The notes: generated from the letters alone by a model not told the origin. A stretch of 64,000 nt of DNA from Thermohalobaculum sp965247385 (GCA_965247385.1 CBDFHG010000002.1:1-64000), one strand, 5' to 3'; numbered from the stretch's first letter, positions 47,735-57,039 are shown. Made by a program: numbers and translations.

Positions 47735-48078
47735 TCCCGGTTGCCGTGCAGACGAAGGTCTGGCTGGCGGCTGGCGTTACCGATATGCGCAAGGGGTTCA
47801 ACGGTTTGTCGGCGCTGGCCGAGAAGGTTCTGGAGCAGGACCCGTATTCCGGGCACCTGTTCGTGTTCCGGGGACGGCGCGCCGATCTGATCAAGGTCAT
47901 ATGGTGGGACGGGCAAGGGGCGTGTCTGTTTTCCAAGCGTCTGGAGCGCGGCAGGTTCGTCTGGCCATCGCCGGCGCATGGCAGGTTGTCGGTGACATCG
48001 GCGCAACTGGCGATGCTGTTGGAGGGCATCGATTGGCGCGCGCCGCTGCGCACCTGGCGACCCCTGACGGCAGGGTAA
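47731..48078 (+). CDS. tnpB: IS66 accessory protein TnpB
   Basis: A 115-residue IS66 Orf2, intact, overlapping tnpA by four bases. It carries MIPVAVQTKVWLAAGVTDMR and RRADLIKVIWWDGQG. Since the downstream tnpC is broken, this copy would depend on a TnpC supplied by copy 2 or copy 1. Confidence 0.95.
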   Translation: MIPVAVQTKVWLAAGVTDMRKGFNGLSALAEKVLEQDPYSGHLFVFRGRRADLIKVIWWDGQGACLFSKRLERGRFVWPSPAHGRLSVTSAQLAMLLEGIDWRAPLRTWRPLTAG

Positions 48079-49519
48079 TTTTTTGAACAAAAACAGAGAA
48101 ATATGACACTTTAGGGATTCCCTTCAGTGTCCCGTTCTGGTATGGAATGGCTATGCTGGACCAGACCAAATCACTGCCCGATAATCCCTCGGAATTGAGG
48201 GTGTTCGCGGGGCAATTGGTGGCGACGGTCAAGTCCCAGGCGCTCCGGATCGCCAAGCTGGAACACCAGCTCGCCGGTCATCGCCGCCATCGGTTTGGCT
48301 CGAAGTCGGAGACGATGGATCAGCTTGAACTCGGGCTCGAAGAGGAAGAGATCGCGGCGGCGAAGATCGCGCCGCCTGCGTCGCCTGATACTGTCGCCGG
48401 GCCGAAGAACAAACCAAAGCGCAAACCGTTGCCGGACAGCTTGCCGCGCAACGAGCAAGTGCTGTCGCCCGGCGAGGCCTGCGGCAAGTGCGGCGAGGTT
48501 CTGAAGAAACTCGGCGAAGATGTCACCGAAGAGCTGGAATACGTCCCTGGCCGGTTCATCGTGAACCGCTTTGTCCGGCCCCGCATGGCTTGCACGTGTT
48601 GCGAGGCGATCTGCCAGGCACCATTGCCCTCGCGCCCGATCGAGCGGGGTCGTCCCGGCCCGGGCCTGCTGGCCCATGTGCTGGTCTCGAAGTATGCCGA
48701 TCACCTCCCGCTCTATCGCCAGTCCCGGATATTCGATCGCGACGGCATTGATCTCGACCGCTCGACCCTGTCCGACTGGGTCGGCAAATCGGCGGCACTG
48801 CTGGAACCATTGGCTGATATGGTCGGGCGCCATGTTCAGCGCGGCCAGGCGATCTTTGCCGACGACACCACCCTGAAGATGCAGGTGAAGGGCACCGGCA
48901 AATGCAAGACCGCCCGGATCTGGACCTATGTTCGCGACGAACGGCCATGGGGCGGCGCCGACCCACCAGCGGCATGGTATCAGTTCACCGTCGATCGCAA
49001 GGGCGAGCACCCCACCAAACACCTGGCCGGGTACAAGGGCTGGATGCACGCGGACGGCTATGCCGGGTTCAACGAGCTCTACCGATCCGGTGGTGTCGAT
49101 GAAGTCGCCTGCATGGCCCATATCCGGCGCAAGTTCACCGATGTCTTCCAGTCGGAGGGCTCGATCATCGCCGAGGAAGCCATCAAGCGCATCGCCGGGC
49201 TCTACGTCGTCGAGAAGGATGCCCGCGGCAGTGTGCCCATTGAGCGGGTCCAACTCCGGCAAGCCCGCGCCAAACCGATCTTCGATGCTCTGGAAGCCTG
49301 GCTGCAAACCCGGCTGCCAAAGATCTCCGGCAAGTCCGAACTCGCCAAGGCGATCCGCTACGCCCTGACCCGGATGAGGCGCCTGCGCCCGTATCTCGAC
49401 CACGGGTTTCTGGAGATCGACAACAATTCCGCCGAACGCGCCATGAAGCCGATAGCCCTGGGTCGCAAGAATTATCTTTTTGTCGGCTCAGAGGCTGGCG
49501 GTAAATCCGCCGCCATCGC

Positions 49520-51018
49520 CTATCAGCCCGTTGAAAAAGTCGCCATTTACCGGGCTTCACCCCACTTGACCGGGTTTCACCCCACGACGAAACATAACGC
49601 GGCGTCGGCGGTTTCGCCATCCTCCGAGACGATGAGGACGATCCGAGCGACCAGAACGGCTCCAGAGGGCGCAACAAGCACGAAAACACCGCCATATCCG
49701 CCCGCCACAGCCTGGCGCGGGGTGCCGGCACCGATGAGTTGGCGCATCAGCAACGAGAGGTTGTGGCCGGCGACGTGAAGCAGGTATCGCTTGTGCACGT
49801 TCTCGCGCCCGCGCAGCCAGGTTCGGCGCATGCCGCCGCGATCGAGGGTGTGGGCAAAGGAGCGCTCGACGATCTCGGCGCGCAGCTTGAAGGCATCGCG
49901 GGCGACCCCGGACTTGAGCCGCACGCGGTTGTTGGTGACCGCCCGGCGCGCCGCCTGGTCATCGCGCCAGCGCGAAAAGCCCTTCTGCCTGGGCTCGGCG
50001 ATCCGGGTCTTCCAGGGACTGTCGTCCAGGGCCTTCAAGACCGCCCGTGAGAAATAGCCCTTGTCGGTGACGCATTCGGCCGGGCTCTCTGGCGTCGGTG
50101 CCGCAGCCACCGCCTCGAGGTTTGCCTCGGCCGCCGCCAGGGTCTTGAAAAGCGTCGTGGTGTCGCCCTCATCGGCTGGGTGCAACTCGGCCGCCACCAC
50201 CGCCCCGGTGTCCAGATCCACCGCGTGCTCGGGCTTGTAGGCCAGATGGGTCGTGCCGTCCTTCATCCTGGCGACCCTGGCCTCGGGGTCGCTCCTGGAA
50301 ACCCAATCCTGGTTCGAGAGCTTCTTGCCCTTGCGCTTGCGGTCCAGACGCGCCAGGTCCTCGGCCGTGGGCGTCTCGATGCCGCTCTCCCGGGCCAGAT
50401 GCTCCAGCATCTCCCGGTAGCCCTCACCCGTGTCGCGCCGCACGATGTTGCGCAGCGCCGCGTTGGCCTCCATGGTCGAGGCATCCACCCCGATGCGGTC
50501 GCCCTTCACCAAACCCGCCTCGGCGATCAGCGCCAGAACCCAATCGAAGACCACCGCGTGCACCTCGTGGGGCAGACGCGTGCGGGTCTTCGACAGCCAG
50601 GAATGGTCCGGCACACGATCCCGGCTCTCCAGCCGCAGAAACTCCCGCAGCGACAGCGAATCCGAGCAGCGCCATTCCAGCCCGCGCTCAGAGTCGATGC
50701 CCTCGAAGTAGCCCACCAGATGCATGCGGAAATAGCGCCCCGGCGGCACCGAAGGCGCTCCCGTCCTGGCCGCGTAATAGCACCGGCAGGTCGCCTCGAC
50801 GAAGTCGTCGAAGCCGCCCTCAATCAGGACCGACTGAAGACGGTCGTAAAACACATGACCCGGCGAGCGCGGCATCTCCGCCCAGCCCACCATCAAATCA
50901 CCCTGACGATCCTTCTGCAGTCCCATCGACATCGGCGAACCTCCCGGTCAAATCAGAATATCATAGAATCAGACCAGGCCGCTCGTGTCCAGGGCCGACT
51001 TCGTCAACGGGCTGCTAT
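49520..51018 (-). mobile_element. IS1182-like element, copy B (complete)
   Basis: The element spans 49524-51014 (1491 bp), with ends cagcccgttgaaaaagtcgc and its near-inverse ending gacttcgtcaacgggctg. A 4-bp duplication, ctat, lies at 49520-49523 and 51015-51018. Excising it with one ctat restores the IS66 tnpC frame. Its single transposase gene is intact, so it is the likely active member of the pair. Confidence 0.95.
49577..50932 (-). CDS. IS1182-like transposase
   Basis: A 451-residue DDE transposase. The N-terminal DUF772-type domain (PRSPGHVFYDRLQSVLIEGG, RMHLVGYFEGIDSERGLEWR) is followed by the catalytic core with GDRIGVDASTMEANAALRNI (first Asp), VTDKGYFSRAVLKALDD (second acidic region) and a C-terminal helix with RSFAHTLDRGGMRRTWLRGR (glutamate region probably ERSFAH). 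It is intact, unlike the copy at 27156-28527. Confidence 0.92.
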   Translation of the reverse strand: MSMGLQKDRQGDLMVGWAEMPRSPGHVFYDRLQSVLIEGGFDDFVEATCRCYYAARTGAPSVPPGRYFRMHLVGYFEGIDSERGLEWRCSDSLSLREFLRLESRDRVPDHSWLSKTRTRLPHEVHAVVFDWVLALIAEAGLVKGDRIGVDASTMEANAALRNIVRRDTGEGYREMLEHLARESGIETPTAEDLARLDRKRKGKKLSNQDWVSRSDPEARVARMKDGTTHLAYKPEHAVDLDTGAVVAAELHPADEGDTTTLFKTLAAAEANLEAVAAAPTPESPAECVTDKGYFSRAVLKALDDSPWKTRIAEPRQKGFSRWRDDQAARRAVTNNRVRLKSGVARDAFKLRAEIVERSFAHTLDRGGMRRTWLRGRENVHKRYLLHVAGHNLSLLMRQLIGAGTPRQAVAGGYGGVFVLVAPSGAVLVARIVLIVSEDGETADAALCFVVG

Positions 51019-51280
51019 ACCCTGATCGAGACCGCCAGGCTCAACGGCGTCGATCCCCAGGCCTGGCTGACCGATGTGCTCAGTCGCATCGCCGATCACA
51101 AAATCACCAAACTCGACGAGTTGCTCCCGTGGCGCTTCGCTCAGACCTGAGCGCAATCGGCCGACGCTGAACCGAACCAGAGCCCCGAGACCGGACGCTT
51201 ACGATTGAGCGGACCTGGCGAGCGGCCTTGGGTCTCGTCTGGTCGGAGAGCACCCCGGGGGCGTCTCTCGCGGAAGATTT

Positions 51281-51733
51281 TCAGAACTGCATCTGCACCC
51301 CACCACTGACCCCATGGACGCGGATGCCTACCGCACCCTGGAAGACGTTCCCCGTCACAAGCAGGTCGGCACGGATTAGGCGGGCCTGCAATTCGCCCTC
51401 TCCGAGGGTTAAATTCGGGTCCGGGGTCCGCGCGAAAAAGTCATAATCAATATACCCGTCCGGCCCTGCCTTGCCCTCCCGGCGCGGCCGCAGTTCGGCC
51501 GCGCTATAGCCCAACCCCGGCGCGAAGCCTTGGGCGGTGATGACATAACCGTCGCGAGTGCGCCCGATCTCGATATTTCGCACCGTCGCGACCGGCGCGT
51601 AAACGACCTCGGGGATTGCCTGCTCCAGCGCCGCAGCTTCCGCCTCGTCGTCCGAACTGAACCATGAGCACCCACCGAGGGCGAGCACCGCGATGATGGC
51701 CGCGGCAGTGGAGAGCGCAGTATTCCGGTGCAT
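51281..51733 (-). CDS. Hypothetical lipoprotein
   Basis: A 150-residue protein with a lipoprotein signal peptide and lipobox LALGGC. The mature part has VVYAPVATVRNIEIGRTRDG, YVITAQGFAPGLGYSAAEL and ends GVSGGVQMQF, suggesting a small beta-rich domain. The ATG at 51733 has GGAGG eight bases upstream; the frame is open to 52129 but that extension is not coding. No family name or function is known to me. It is divergent from sufE. Confidence 0.78.
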   Translation of the reverse strand: MHRNTALSTAAAIIAVLALGGCSWFSSDDEAEAAALEQAIPEVVYAPVATVRNIEIGRTRDGYVITAQGFAPGLGYSAAELRPRREGKAGPDGYIDYDFFARTPDPNLTLGEGELQARLIRADLLVTGNVFQGAVGIRVHGVSGGVQMQF

Positions 51734-51901
51734 AGGCAATCCTCCGGTTACATTTCCCCGGTTGTATGTCCCCGGTTGAGTTTCCTGCTGGAAATGGCCA
51801 TATCCGAGCAATAAATAAAAGCACAAAGTGAAGGTTATGCCAAAATCGCGCATAGCGCCCCCAAAAAAACACGCCCGGATCAGCGCGTACAGGAGAACGG
51901 A

Positions 51902-52348
51902 ATGACCGAGTCCGCAAAAATCTCTGGGGAATTCGAGGAAATCGTCGAGAACTTCGAGATGTTCGACGATTGGGAAGACCGTTACCGCTACGTCATCGAG
52001 CTTGGCCGCGAGATGGCGCCCCTGCCGGACGCGCGCAAAACCGCTGCCGCCAAGGTCGAGGGCTGTGCCAGCCAGGTCTGGTTGATCCCCGATCTGCGCC
52101 GCAACGCTGCCGGCGTCGACTGCCTGCATTTCCAGGGCGACAGCGACGCGATGATCGTTCGTGGCCTGATCGCGGTGCTGCGCGCGCTCTATTCAGGCCA
52201 GCCGCTGACCCGGATCCCGAAGATCGACGCCCAGTCTCAGCTAGGCCGCCTTGGGCTGGAACAGCACCTGTCGTCGCAGCGTTCGAACGGGCTGAAGGCA
52301 ATGGTGCGCCGCCTGAACGACCTGGCCCTGGCGGCCAATCCCGCCTGA
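51902..52348 (+). CDS. sufE: SufE-family sulfur acceptor
   Basis: Accepts persulfide sulfur from a SufS-type cysteine desulfurase for Fe-S cluster assembly. The 148-residue protein has the reactive Cys55 in KVEGCASQVWLIP and the family regions FDDWEDRYRYVIELG and RSNGLKAMVRRL. The gene stands alone here; no suf operon is in the window. Confidence 0.95.
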   Translation: MTESAKISGEFEEIVENFEMFDDWEDRYRYVIELGREMAPLPDARKTAAAKVEGCASQVWLIPDLRRNAAGVDCLHFQGDSDAMIVRGLIAVLRALYSGQPLTRIPKIDAQSQLGRLGLEQHLSSQRSNGLKAMVRRLNDLALAANPA

Positions 52349-52472
52349 TCCAACCCCTGCCTGTGGCTCTGGGTTAATTCCGGCGCTATATTATGCCCCA
52401 TTCGTTGCGACCGACCCGCAAATTCGAATCAAGCCGTGCATCAAACCACTCAACGAACCGGACCCGACACCC

Positions 52473-53495
52473 ATGACCAATGCCCTGAAACGGCTTTTGC
52501 AGGAACGCGACTGGCTGTTGCTCGACGGCGCCACAGGCACCAATCTCTTCGCCGCTGGGCTGATGTCGGGCGACGCGCCGGAGCTGTGGAATGTCGACCA
52601 GCCAGACAAGATCCGGGCGCTTCACCGGGGCTTCATCGATGCCGGTTCGGATGTGATCCTGACCAACTCCTTTGGCGGCTCGCGCTACCGGCTGATGCTG
52701 CATGGCGCACAAGCGCGGGTGCGCGAGTTGAACGCCGCCGCTGCCAGTCTCGCCCGCGAATGCGCCGATGCTGTCGAACGGCCGGTGATAGTCGCAGGCT
52801 CGGTCGGCCCCACCGGCGAGATACTCCAGCCGGTGGGCGCGCTCTCCCACGCCGATGCGGTCGATGCCTTCGAGGAGCAGATCGCGGCGCTCTTGGAGGG
52901 TGGCACCGATGTAATCTGGGCCGAGACCATTTCGTCGGTCGAGGAGTTCAACGCCGTCGCCGAGGCCGCCGCCAATCAGGATGCGCCGTTCTGCGCCACC
53001 CTCAGTTTCGATACGGCTGGGCGCACCATGATGGGGGTGACCAGCGAAGCCTACGCCGCGCTTGCCGCCGCGTTGCCGAACCCGCCGCTGGCGCTCGGCG
53101 CCAATTGCGGCATCGGCGCGCCGGACCTGCTGCGGACTGTCCTCGGCATCACTGGTGCCGCGCCCGGAGCCATCGCCATCGCCAAGGCCAATGCCGGCAT
53201 CCCGAAATATGTCGACGGCCATATCCACTATGACGGCACGCCGGAACTGATGGCCGATTACGCTTGCCTCGCCCGCGACGCCGGGGCGCGCCTGATCGGC
53301 GGCTGCTGCGGCTCGATGCCGGCGCATATCCGGGCCATGCGCGCGGCGCTGGAGGCGCATACCCCCGGCCTCCGGCCCAGCCTCGACGAAATCCGCTCCC
53401 GCATCGGCGACTTCACGTCTGCCAACGACGGAACCGGTGATGCTGCAGCCGTTGATGCCCAGCGGCGCGGCCGCCGTGGGCGCCGCCGCATCTAA
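52473..53495 (+). CDS. bmt: Betaine--homocysteine S-methyltransferase
   Basis: Zinc-dependent methyltransferase moving a methyl group from betaine, or from a corrinoid partner, to homocysteine to form methionine. The 340-residue TIM barrel starts LLLDGATGTNLFAAGL and has the zinc ligands Cys212 (LGANCGIG) and Cys278/Cys279 (GGCCG). The C-terminus is Arg-rich (RRGRRGRRRI). In related bacteria it is followed directly by a corrinoid protein and a DUF1638 gene; here nested IS elements separate it from them. Confidence 0.92.
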   Translation: MTNALKRLLQERDWLLLDGATGTNLFAAGLMSGDAPELWNVDQPDKIRALHRGFIDAGSDVILTNSFGGSRYRLMLHGAQARVRELNAAAASLARECADAVERPVIVAGSVGPTGEILQPVGALSHADAVDAFEEQIAALLEGGTDVIWAETISSVEEFNAVAEAAANQDAPFCATLSFDTAGRTMMGVTSEAYAALAAALPNPPLALGANCGIGAPDLLRTVLGITGAAPGAIAIAKANAGIPKYVDGHIHYDGTPELMADYACLARDAGARLIGGCCGSMPAHIRAMRAALEAHTPGLRPSLDEIRSRIGDFTSANDGTGDAAAVDAQRRGRRGRRRI

Positions 53496-53534
53496 TTTTT
53501 TCCGGGGCTGACCCAGATAACTACCTTAGATGCT

Positions 53535-54570
53535 GGCTTTGTTGCATGGAGCCTCCGAATTTATGGGATTCCCAGGCTTCTTGAATTCTGATTTATCCTG
53601 TTGATGGACAAACAATTACCAGAATGATTTGCTTCGCCGAAGCCCCAACACCGGATCACCAACTGGCGCAATTACAATGCCTCTCTTGTCGAACGCGGCT
53701 CACTGACGCTTTGGATTGATGATGCGGTAATTGATCAATGGCATGCGGTTCGCGGCAAGGGAGCGGTTTATCATGATGACGCAATTTTGTGCGCCTTGTG
53801 CCTGCTGCTCGGTGTTTGGCCTTGCCCATAGCAACTCCGGAGCATACCGGTGTTGCACTTGGTTTGTGAATTTAGCGAGTGAAGGTTCCCAATCAATGTC
53901 TGAAGCGCAATGATCAATCCGGCCCCTTGCATCTGGTAATCGACAGCACCGGGCTGAAAGTATTTGGTGAAGGGGAGTGGAAGGTCCGCGCTCACGGTGT
54001 TGACAAGCGCCGTGTCTGGCGAAAGTTGCATCTGGGTGTTGATGAGGCATCGGGGGAAATCATTGCCCATCAACTGACACTGAATAATGTGCATGATGGG
54101 CCGGTTCTGCCAGGCTTGCTTGATCAGATCGACAAGCCGCTTGATCAGGTTTCCGCCGATACGGCCGATGACAGTTTCCACTGCCATCGCGCCATCCATG
54201 AGCGGAATGCCAGGCCGGTGATCGCGCCACGAAAGGGGGCATCCATCGTGGCGCCGCGAAATTTGAAGGACCCGCCACCGACCCGTGGCCAGATTGTTCG
54301 ACGCATCCATCAGATCGGACGCAAGGAATGGAAAAAGGAAAGCAATTATCACCGGCGATCCTTGGCCGAGACCGCCATGTTCCGTTTCAAAATCATCATT
54401 GGCGCCAAATTACGCAGTCGAAAATTCGAAACCCGGAAGACAGAAGCCGCAATCGGTGTCACCATTCTCAACACCTTCATGGAACTGGGCATGCCTGAAA
54501 CCATCAGGATCAGTTGAAAAAAACTACCTGAAAACCTTCTGCAGCCTTTGAACTTCCATGCAACAAAGCC
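53535..54570 (+). mobile_element. IS5-family (IS903-like) element nested in IS1595
   Basis: The element spans 53535-54570 (1036 bp), with inverted ends ggctttgttgcatgga, very similar to the IS903 terminus. The flanks are ttagatgct on the left and ttagatgcc on the right, a 9-bp duplication with one mismatch, as expected for the IS903 group. It replaces the last bases of the IS1595 transposase gene. Confidence 0.92.
53600..54517 (+). pseudogene. IS903-like transposase, N-terminal part broken
   Basis: The C-terminal half (53879-54517) is a good IS5-family DDE domain: LHLVIDSTGLKVFGEGEWKV, RRVWRKLHLGVDEASGEI and the YREK-like RRSLAETAMFRFK. The N-terminal half can be read only in pieces (ITNWRNYNASLVERGSLTLW, WIDDAVIDQWHAV, then a stop near 53827 and a missing segment). 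The gene is therefore inactive, although the ends could still be used in trans. Confidence 0.88.
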
Positions 54571-55231
54571 TTAGATGCCGCTTAATCAATTGTCTTATTC
54601 GGTATAATTGGATTGATGGGTCACTGTTGTTAAAACGCCACTCACATTCCTTCAAATACAGGCCGAATTGGGCCTTCGGAACACCGTTGAATTTGCGCAT
54701 ATGACGTTTTGCCCGGCACCAGAAATTCTCGATGCCGTTGATGTGATTTTCATCGTCGGCGAATAGCTTTGAGGGGGTGATCCGAAAGTGCTTGAAGTCG
54801 GATACATCCAAGACGTTGTAGCCCTTCCAGCAGTCAGAACAGACGATGCTGCCGGGGATCACCTTGCGCTCAATGATGGGTATTAATGTTGCGCTTGAGG
54901 CATTGGCAATAATCTTTGCGTATACCCGCCCACCCCGCTTCAACAGGCCGAATACAGGGATTTTTCCAGCCGCACCCCGACCACGCTTAGCCTTGCGCTT
55001 GCCGCCGAAGTAACTCTCGTCCACTTCAATTTCACCCCCGAACATCGCTGCGCTCTCAGCCTCCAGGTCCAAGGCAATCATCTCACGCAGACGGTGGAAA
55101 AAGTAACCGGCTGTCTTGCGGTTCACGCCACACAGACTGGCCGCTGTAAGCGCCGTCGATCCAGACACAAAATGCGCGATCAAACGATCCTGTTTACAGG
55201 GACTGAGACGACTCCTGCGCATAGCTTCCAT
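54524..55231 (-). CDS. IS1595-family transposase with IS-altered C-terminus
   Basis: A 235-residue ISXO2/IS1595-type transposase with an N-terminal HTH (ALTAASLCGVNRKTAGYFFH), FGGEIEVDESYFGGKRK (first Asp/Glu) and HINGIENFWCRAKRHMRKFN (catalytic His/Asn-Glu region). Before the IS903-like insertion the protein ended ...IKRHLR followed by TAG. The insertion removes the stop, and translation now runs about 14 codons into the IS (LCCMEVQRLQKVFR). The catalytic part is intact, so activity is possible. Confidence 0.88.
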   Translation of the reverse strand: MEAMRRSRLSPCKQDRLIAHFVSGSTALTAASLCGVNRKTAGYFFHRLREMIALDLEAESAAMFGGEIEVDESYFGGKRKAKRGRGAAGKIPVFGLLKRGGRVYAKIIANASSATLIPIIERKVIPGSIVCSDCWKGYNVLDVSDFKHFRITPSKLFADDENHINGIENFWCRAKRHMRKFNGVPKAQFGLYLKECEWRFNNSDPSIQLYRIRQLIKRHLRLCCMEVQRLQKVFR

Positions 55232-55419
55232 GATAACTCCAAAAATGAGCTATCTGGGTCAGCCCCTTTTTTCCTGATTTTGAACAGACTTTCCGTAACT
55301 CGGTCGGTTTATGTCCGAGGGATGACGATTTTATTGCATCTGCGCGAAAAAAACTGCCTGAGTATCACCTGGAGAAAGAACCGTGGATTCTGCGGGCACT
55401 AGGCGTGAAGGATAACGCG

Positions 55420-56127
55420 ATGGCCGACGAAGAAGACGAAATCGTCCTCAGTGAACTCGACGATGACGAGCTCGTTCTACAGATGCATGACGACCTCTAC
55501 GACGGTCTTCGTGAGGAGATCGAGGAGGCCGTCAACATCCTGCTTGCGCGCAAATGGATGCCCTATGACGTGCTGACCAAGGCGCTGGTCGAGGGCATGC
55601 GGATCGTCGGCATCGATTTTCGCGACGGCATCCTGTTCGTGCCCGAGGTCCTGCTGGCCGCCAACGCCATGAAGGCGGGTATGGCGATCCTGAAGCCCCT
55701 GCTGGCCGAGACCGGCGCGCCGCAGCTTGGCAAGATGGTGATAGGCACGGTCAAGGGCGACATCCACGACATCGGCAAGAACCTTGTTGCGATGATGATG
55801 GAGGGCGCCGGGTTCGACGTGATCAATATTGGCATCAACAACTCGGTCGAGACCTACCTCGAAGCGCTCGATCAGGAGAAGCCGGACATTCTCGGCATGT
55901 CGGCGCTCCTGACCACGACCATGCCCTACATGAAAGTCGTGATCGACGCGCTGAAGGAGAGGGGCACCCGCGACGACTTTGTGGTGCTGGTCGGCGGCGC
56001 GCCGCTGAACGAGGAGTTCGGCAAAGCCATCGGCGCCGACGCCTATTGCCGTGACGCGGCCGTGGCGGTGGAGACAGCCAAGGAATACATGGATCGCAAG
56101 CACAACCTCCTCGCCGCTCGCGTCTGA
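55420..56127 (+). CDS. Corrinoid (B12-binding) methyltransferase protein
   Basis: A 235-residue corrinoid shuttle protein of the MtaC/MtbC/MetH type. An N-terminal four-helix cap domain (about 30-95) is followed by a Rossmann B12-binding domain with the cobalt-ligand motif Asp114-x-His116-xx-Gly119 (VKGDIHDIGKNLV), then SALLTTTMPYMK and VLVGGAPL. The acidic N-terminus (DEEDEIVLSELDDDEL) is unusual. The ATG at 55420 with AAGGA upstream is preferred over the GTG at 55405. It carries methyl groups between a substrate-specific methyltransferase and a methyl acceptor, probably working with bmt and DUF1638. Confidence 0.93.
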   Translation: MADEEDEIVLSELDDDELVLQMHDDLYDGLREEIEEAVNILLARKWMPYDVLTKALVEGMRIVGIDFRDGILFVPEVLLAANAMKAGMAILKPLLAETGAPQLGKMVIGTVKGDIHDIGKNLVAMMMEGAGFDVINIGINNSVETYLEALDQEKPDILGMSALLTTTMPYMKVVIDALKERGTRDDFVVLVGGAPLNEEFGKAIGADAYCRDAAVAVETAKEYMDRKHNLLAARV

Positions 56128-56292
56128 GGCCCTGCGTTTCCGCTTGGCATCCCCTCCTTCCGCCAGATTTTGACCTCGCCGGATTCTGATCCAGATTCTG
56201 ACAACGGGGCAGGGAGAGTTAGGAAGGGGCGCCGCAAGTTGAACTCGTGCCTCGCGGTGCCATTTTACTCTCTGAAAGCTGGACAGAACGCC

Positions 56293-56952
56293 ATGAAACT
56301 TGACGACGACAGCCTCACCGAAACCGGCCTAACCTCCGCCAACGCTGCGGATGCCTCGGGCCGCGTCCTGCTGGTCGCCTGCGGCGCACTGGCGCGCGAG
56401 ATCCTGGCGCTGACCCGGTTCAACGGCTGGTCGCATCTCGACCTCACATGCCTCCCCGCCAAGCTCCACAACCAGCCACAGAAAATCCCCGAAGCGGTCC
56501 GCGCAAAGATCCGCGACGCCCGCACTTGCGGTTACGCCCAAGTCTATGTCGTCTATGCCGATTGCGGCACTAGCGGCCTCTTGGACAAGGTTTGCGCCGA
56601 GGAAGGCGTTGAGCGCATCGAGGGGCCCCACTGCTACAGCTTCTTCGACGGTAACGAGGCGTTCTCGGAACGCACCGAGGCGGGCGAGATCACATCCTTC
56701 TACCTGACCGACTTCCTGGCCCGCCAGTTCGATACCTTGATCTGGAAGGGCATGGGGTTCGACCGCCACCCGGAACTGCTGCCGATGATGTTCGGCAACT
56801 ACGAAAAGATCGTCTACCTGGCCCAAACCGACGACCCGGCGCTGGAAGCCAAGGCGCGCGCCGGGGCCAAGCGCCTGGGGCTGGAGTTCGAGATGCGCAA
56901 GACGGGATATGGTGACCTGACAGCGTTTATCGCAGGTGCCGCGGGCACCTAA
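56293..56952 (+). CDS. DUF1638 domain protein
   Basis: A 219-residue protein of the DUF1638 family: LLVACGALAREILALTRFNG, LHNQPQKIPEAVRAKI, VVYADCGTSGLLDKVC and IEGPHCYSFFDGN. Members accompany corrinoid methyltransferase genes, and a role in corrinoid-dependent methyl transfer or its reactivation has been proposed from context only. Conserved Cys and His residues (CGAL, DCGTSG, GPHCYSF) could bind a metal. The start at 56293 lacks a strong ribosome binding site; it probably follows the corrinoid gene in one transcript. Confidence 0.88.
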   Translation: MKLDDDSLTETGLTSANAADASGRVLLVACGALAREILALTRFNGWSHLDLTCLPAKLHNQPQKIPEAVRAKIRDARTCGYAQVYVVYADCGTSGLLDKVCAEEGVERIEGPHCYSFFDGNEAFSERTEAGEITSFYLTDFLARQFDTLIWKGMGFDRHPELLPMMFGNYEKIVYLAQTDDPALEAKARAGAKRLGLEFEMRKTGYGDLTAFIAGAAGT

Positions 56953-56958
56953 CGACCT

Positions 56959-57030
56959 AATGAATGGCGGGTCGTTTCGACCCGCCATTCATTGGGATCC
57001 GCGAAGAAAGGTGGGTCGAGAAGACCCACC
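56959..57030. terminator. Two consecutive hairpins after DUF1638
   Basis: A perfect 16-bp-arm hairpin (56959-56974 and 56978-56993, loop ttt; arm aatgaatggcgggtcg) is followed by an 8-bp hairpin (57010-57017 and 57023-57030, ggtgggtc/gacccacc). There is no U-tract, so this may be a repeat element or a factor-assisted terminator rather than a classic intrinsic one. Confidence 0.5.
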
Positions 57031-57039
57031 CTGCCAAAA

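Larger units (their letters stand above)
48147..51150 (+). pseudogene. tnpC: IS66 transposase TnpC interrupted by IS1182-like element
   Basis: The first 459 codons (48147-49523) are nearly identical to the intact TnpC at 13431-14939, including the DDE core and NNSAERAMKPIALGRKNYLF. The IS1182-like element is inserted after the IAY codons with a ctat duplication. The remaining codons resume at 51019 (TLIETARLNGVDPQAWLTDV) and end with TGA at 51148-51150. Translation of the interrupted gene runs into the IS and gives a 543-residue chimera lacking the normal C-terminus. Confidence 0.95.
47266..51210 (+). mobile_element. IS66-family element, copy 3, with nested IS1182-like insertion
   Basis: The IS66 spans 47274-51202 and is flanked by a perfect 8-bp duplication, gattgagc (47266-47273 and 51203-51210). 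Its ends match copy 2: gtaaccgtccggtctccccg at 47274 and, reversed, gtaagcgtccggtctcgggg ending at 51202. tnpA and tnpB are intact, and tnpC is interrupted at 49523 by a 1491-bp IS1182-like element. This copy is orientated opposite to copies 1 and 2. Confidence 0.97.
53496..55274 (-). mobile_element. IS1595-family element with nested IS903-like insertion
   Basis: The IS1595-type element spans 53504-55266, with ends ggggctgacccagataacta at the left and ggggctgacccagatagctc at the right, read inward. It is flanked by an 8-bp duplication, ttttttcc (53496-53503 and 55267-55274). It lies immediately after the bmt stop codon. An IS903-like element at 53535-54570 is inserted near its left end. Confidence 0.92.

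Noticed and set aside
48147..49778. A 543-codon frame that could be taken as an intact IS66 transposase
   Set aside because: The last 84 codons are antisense sequence of the nested IS1182-like element; the real C-terminus resumes at 51019.
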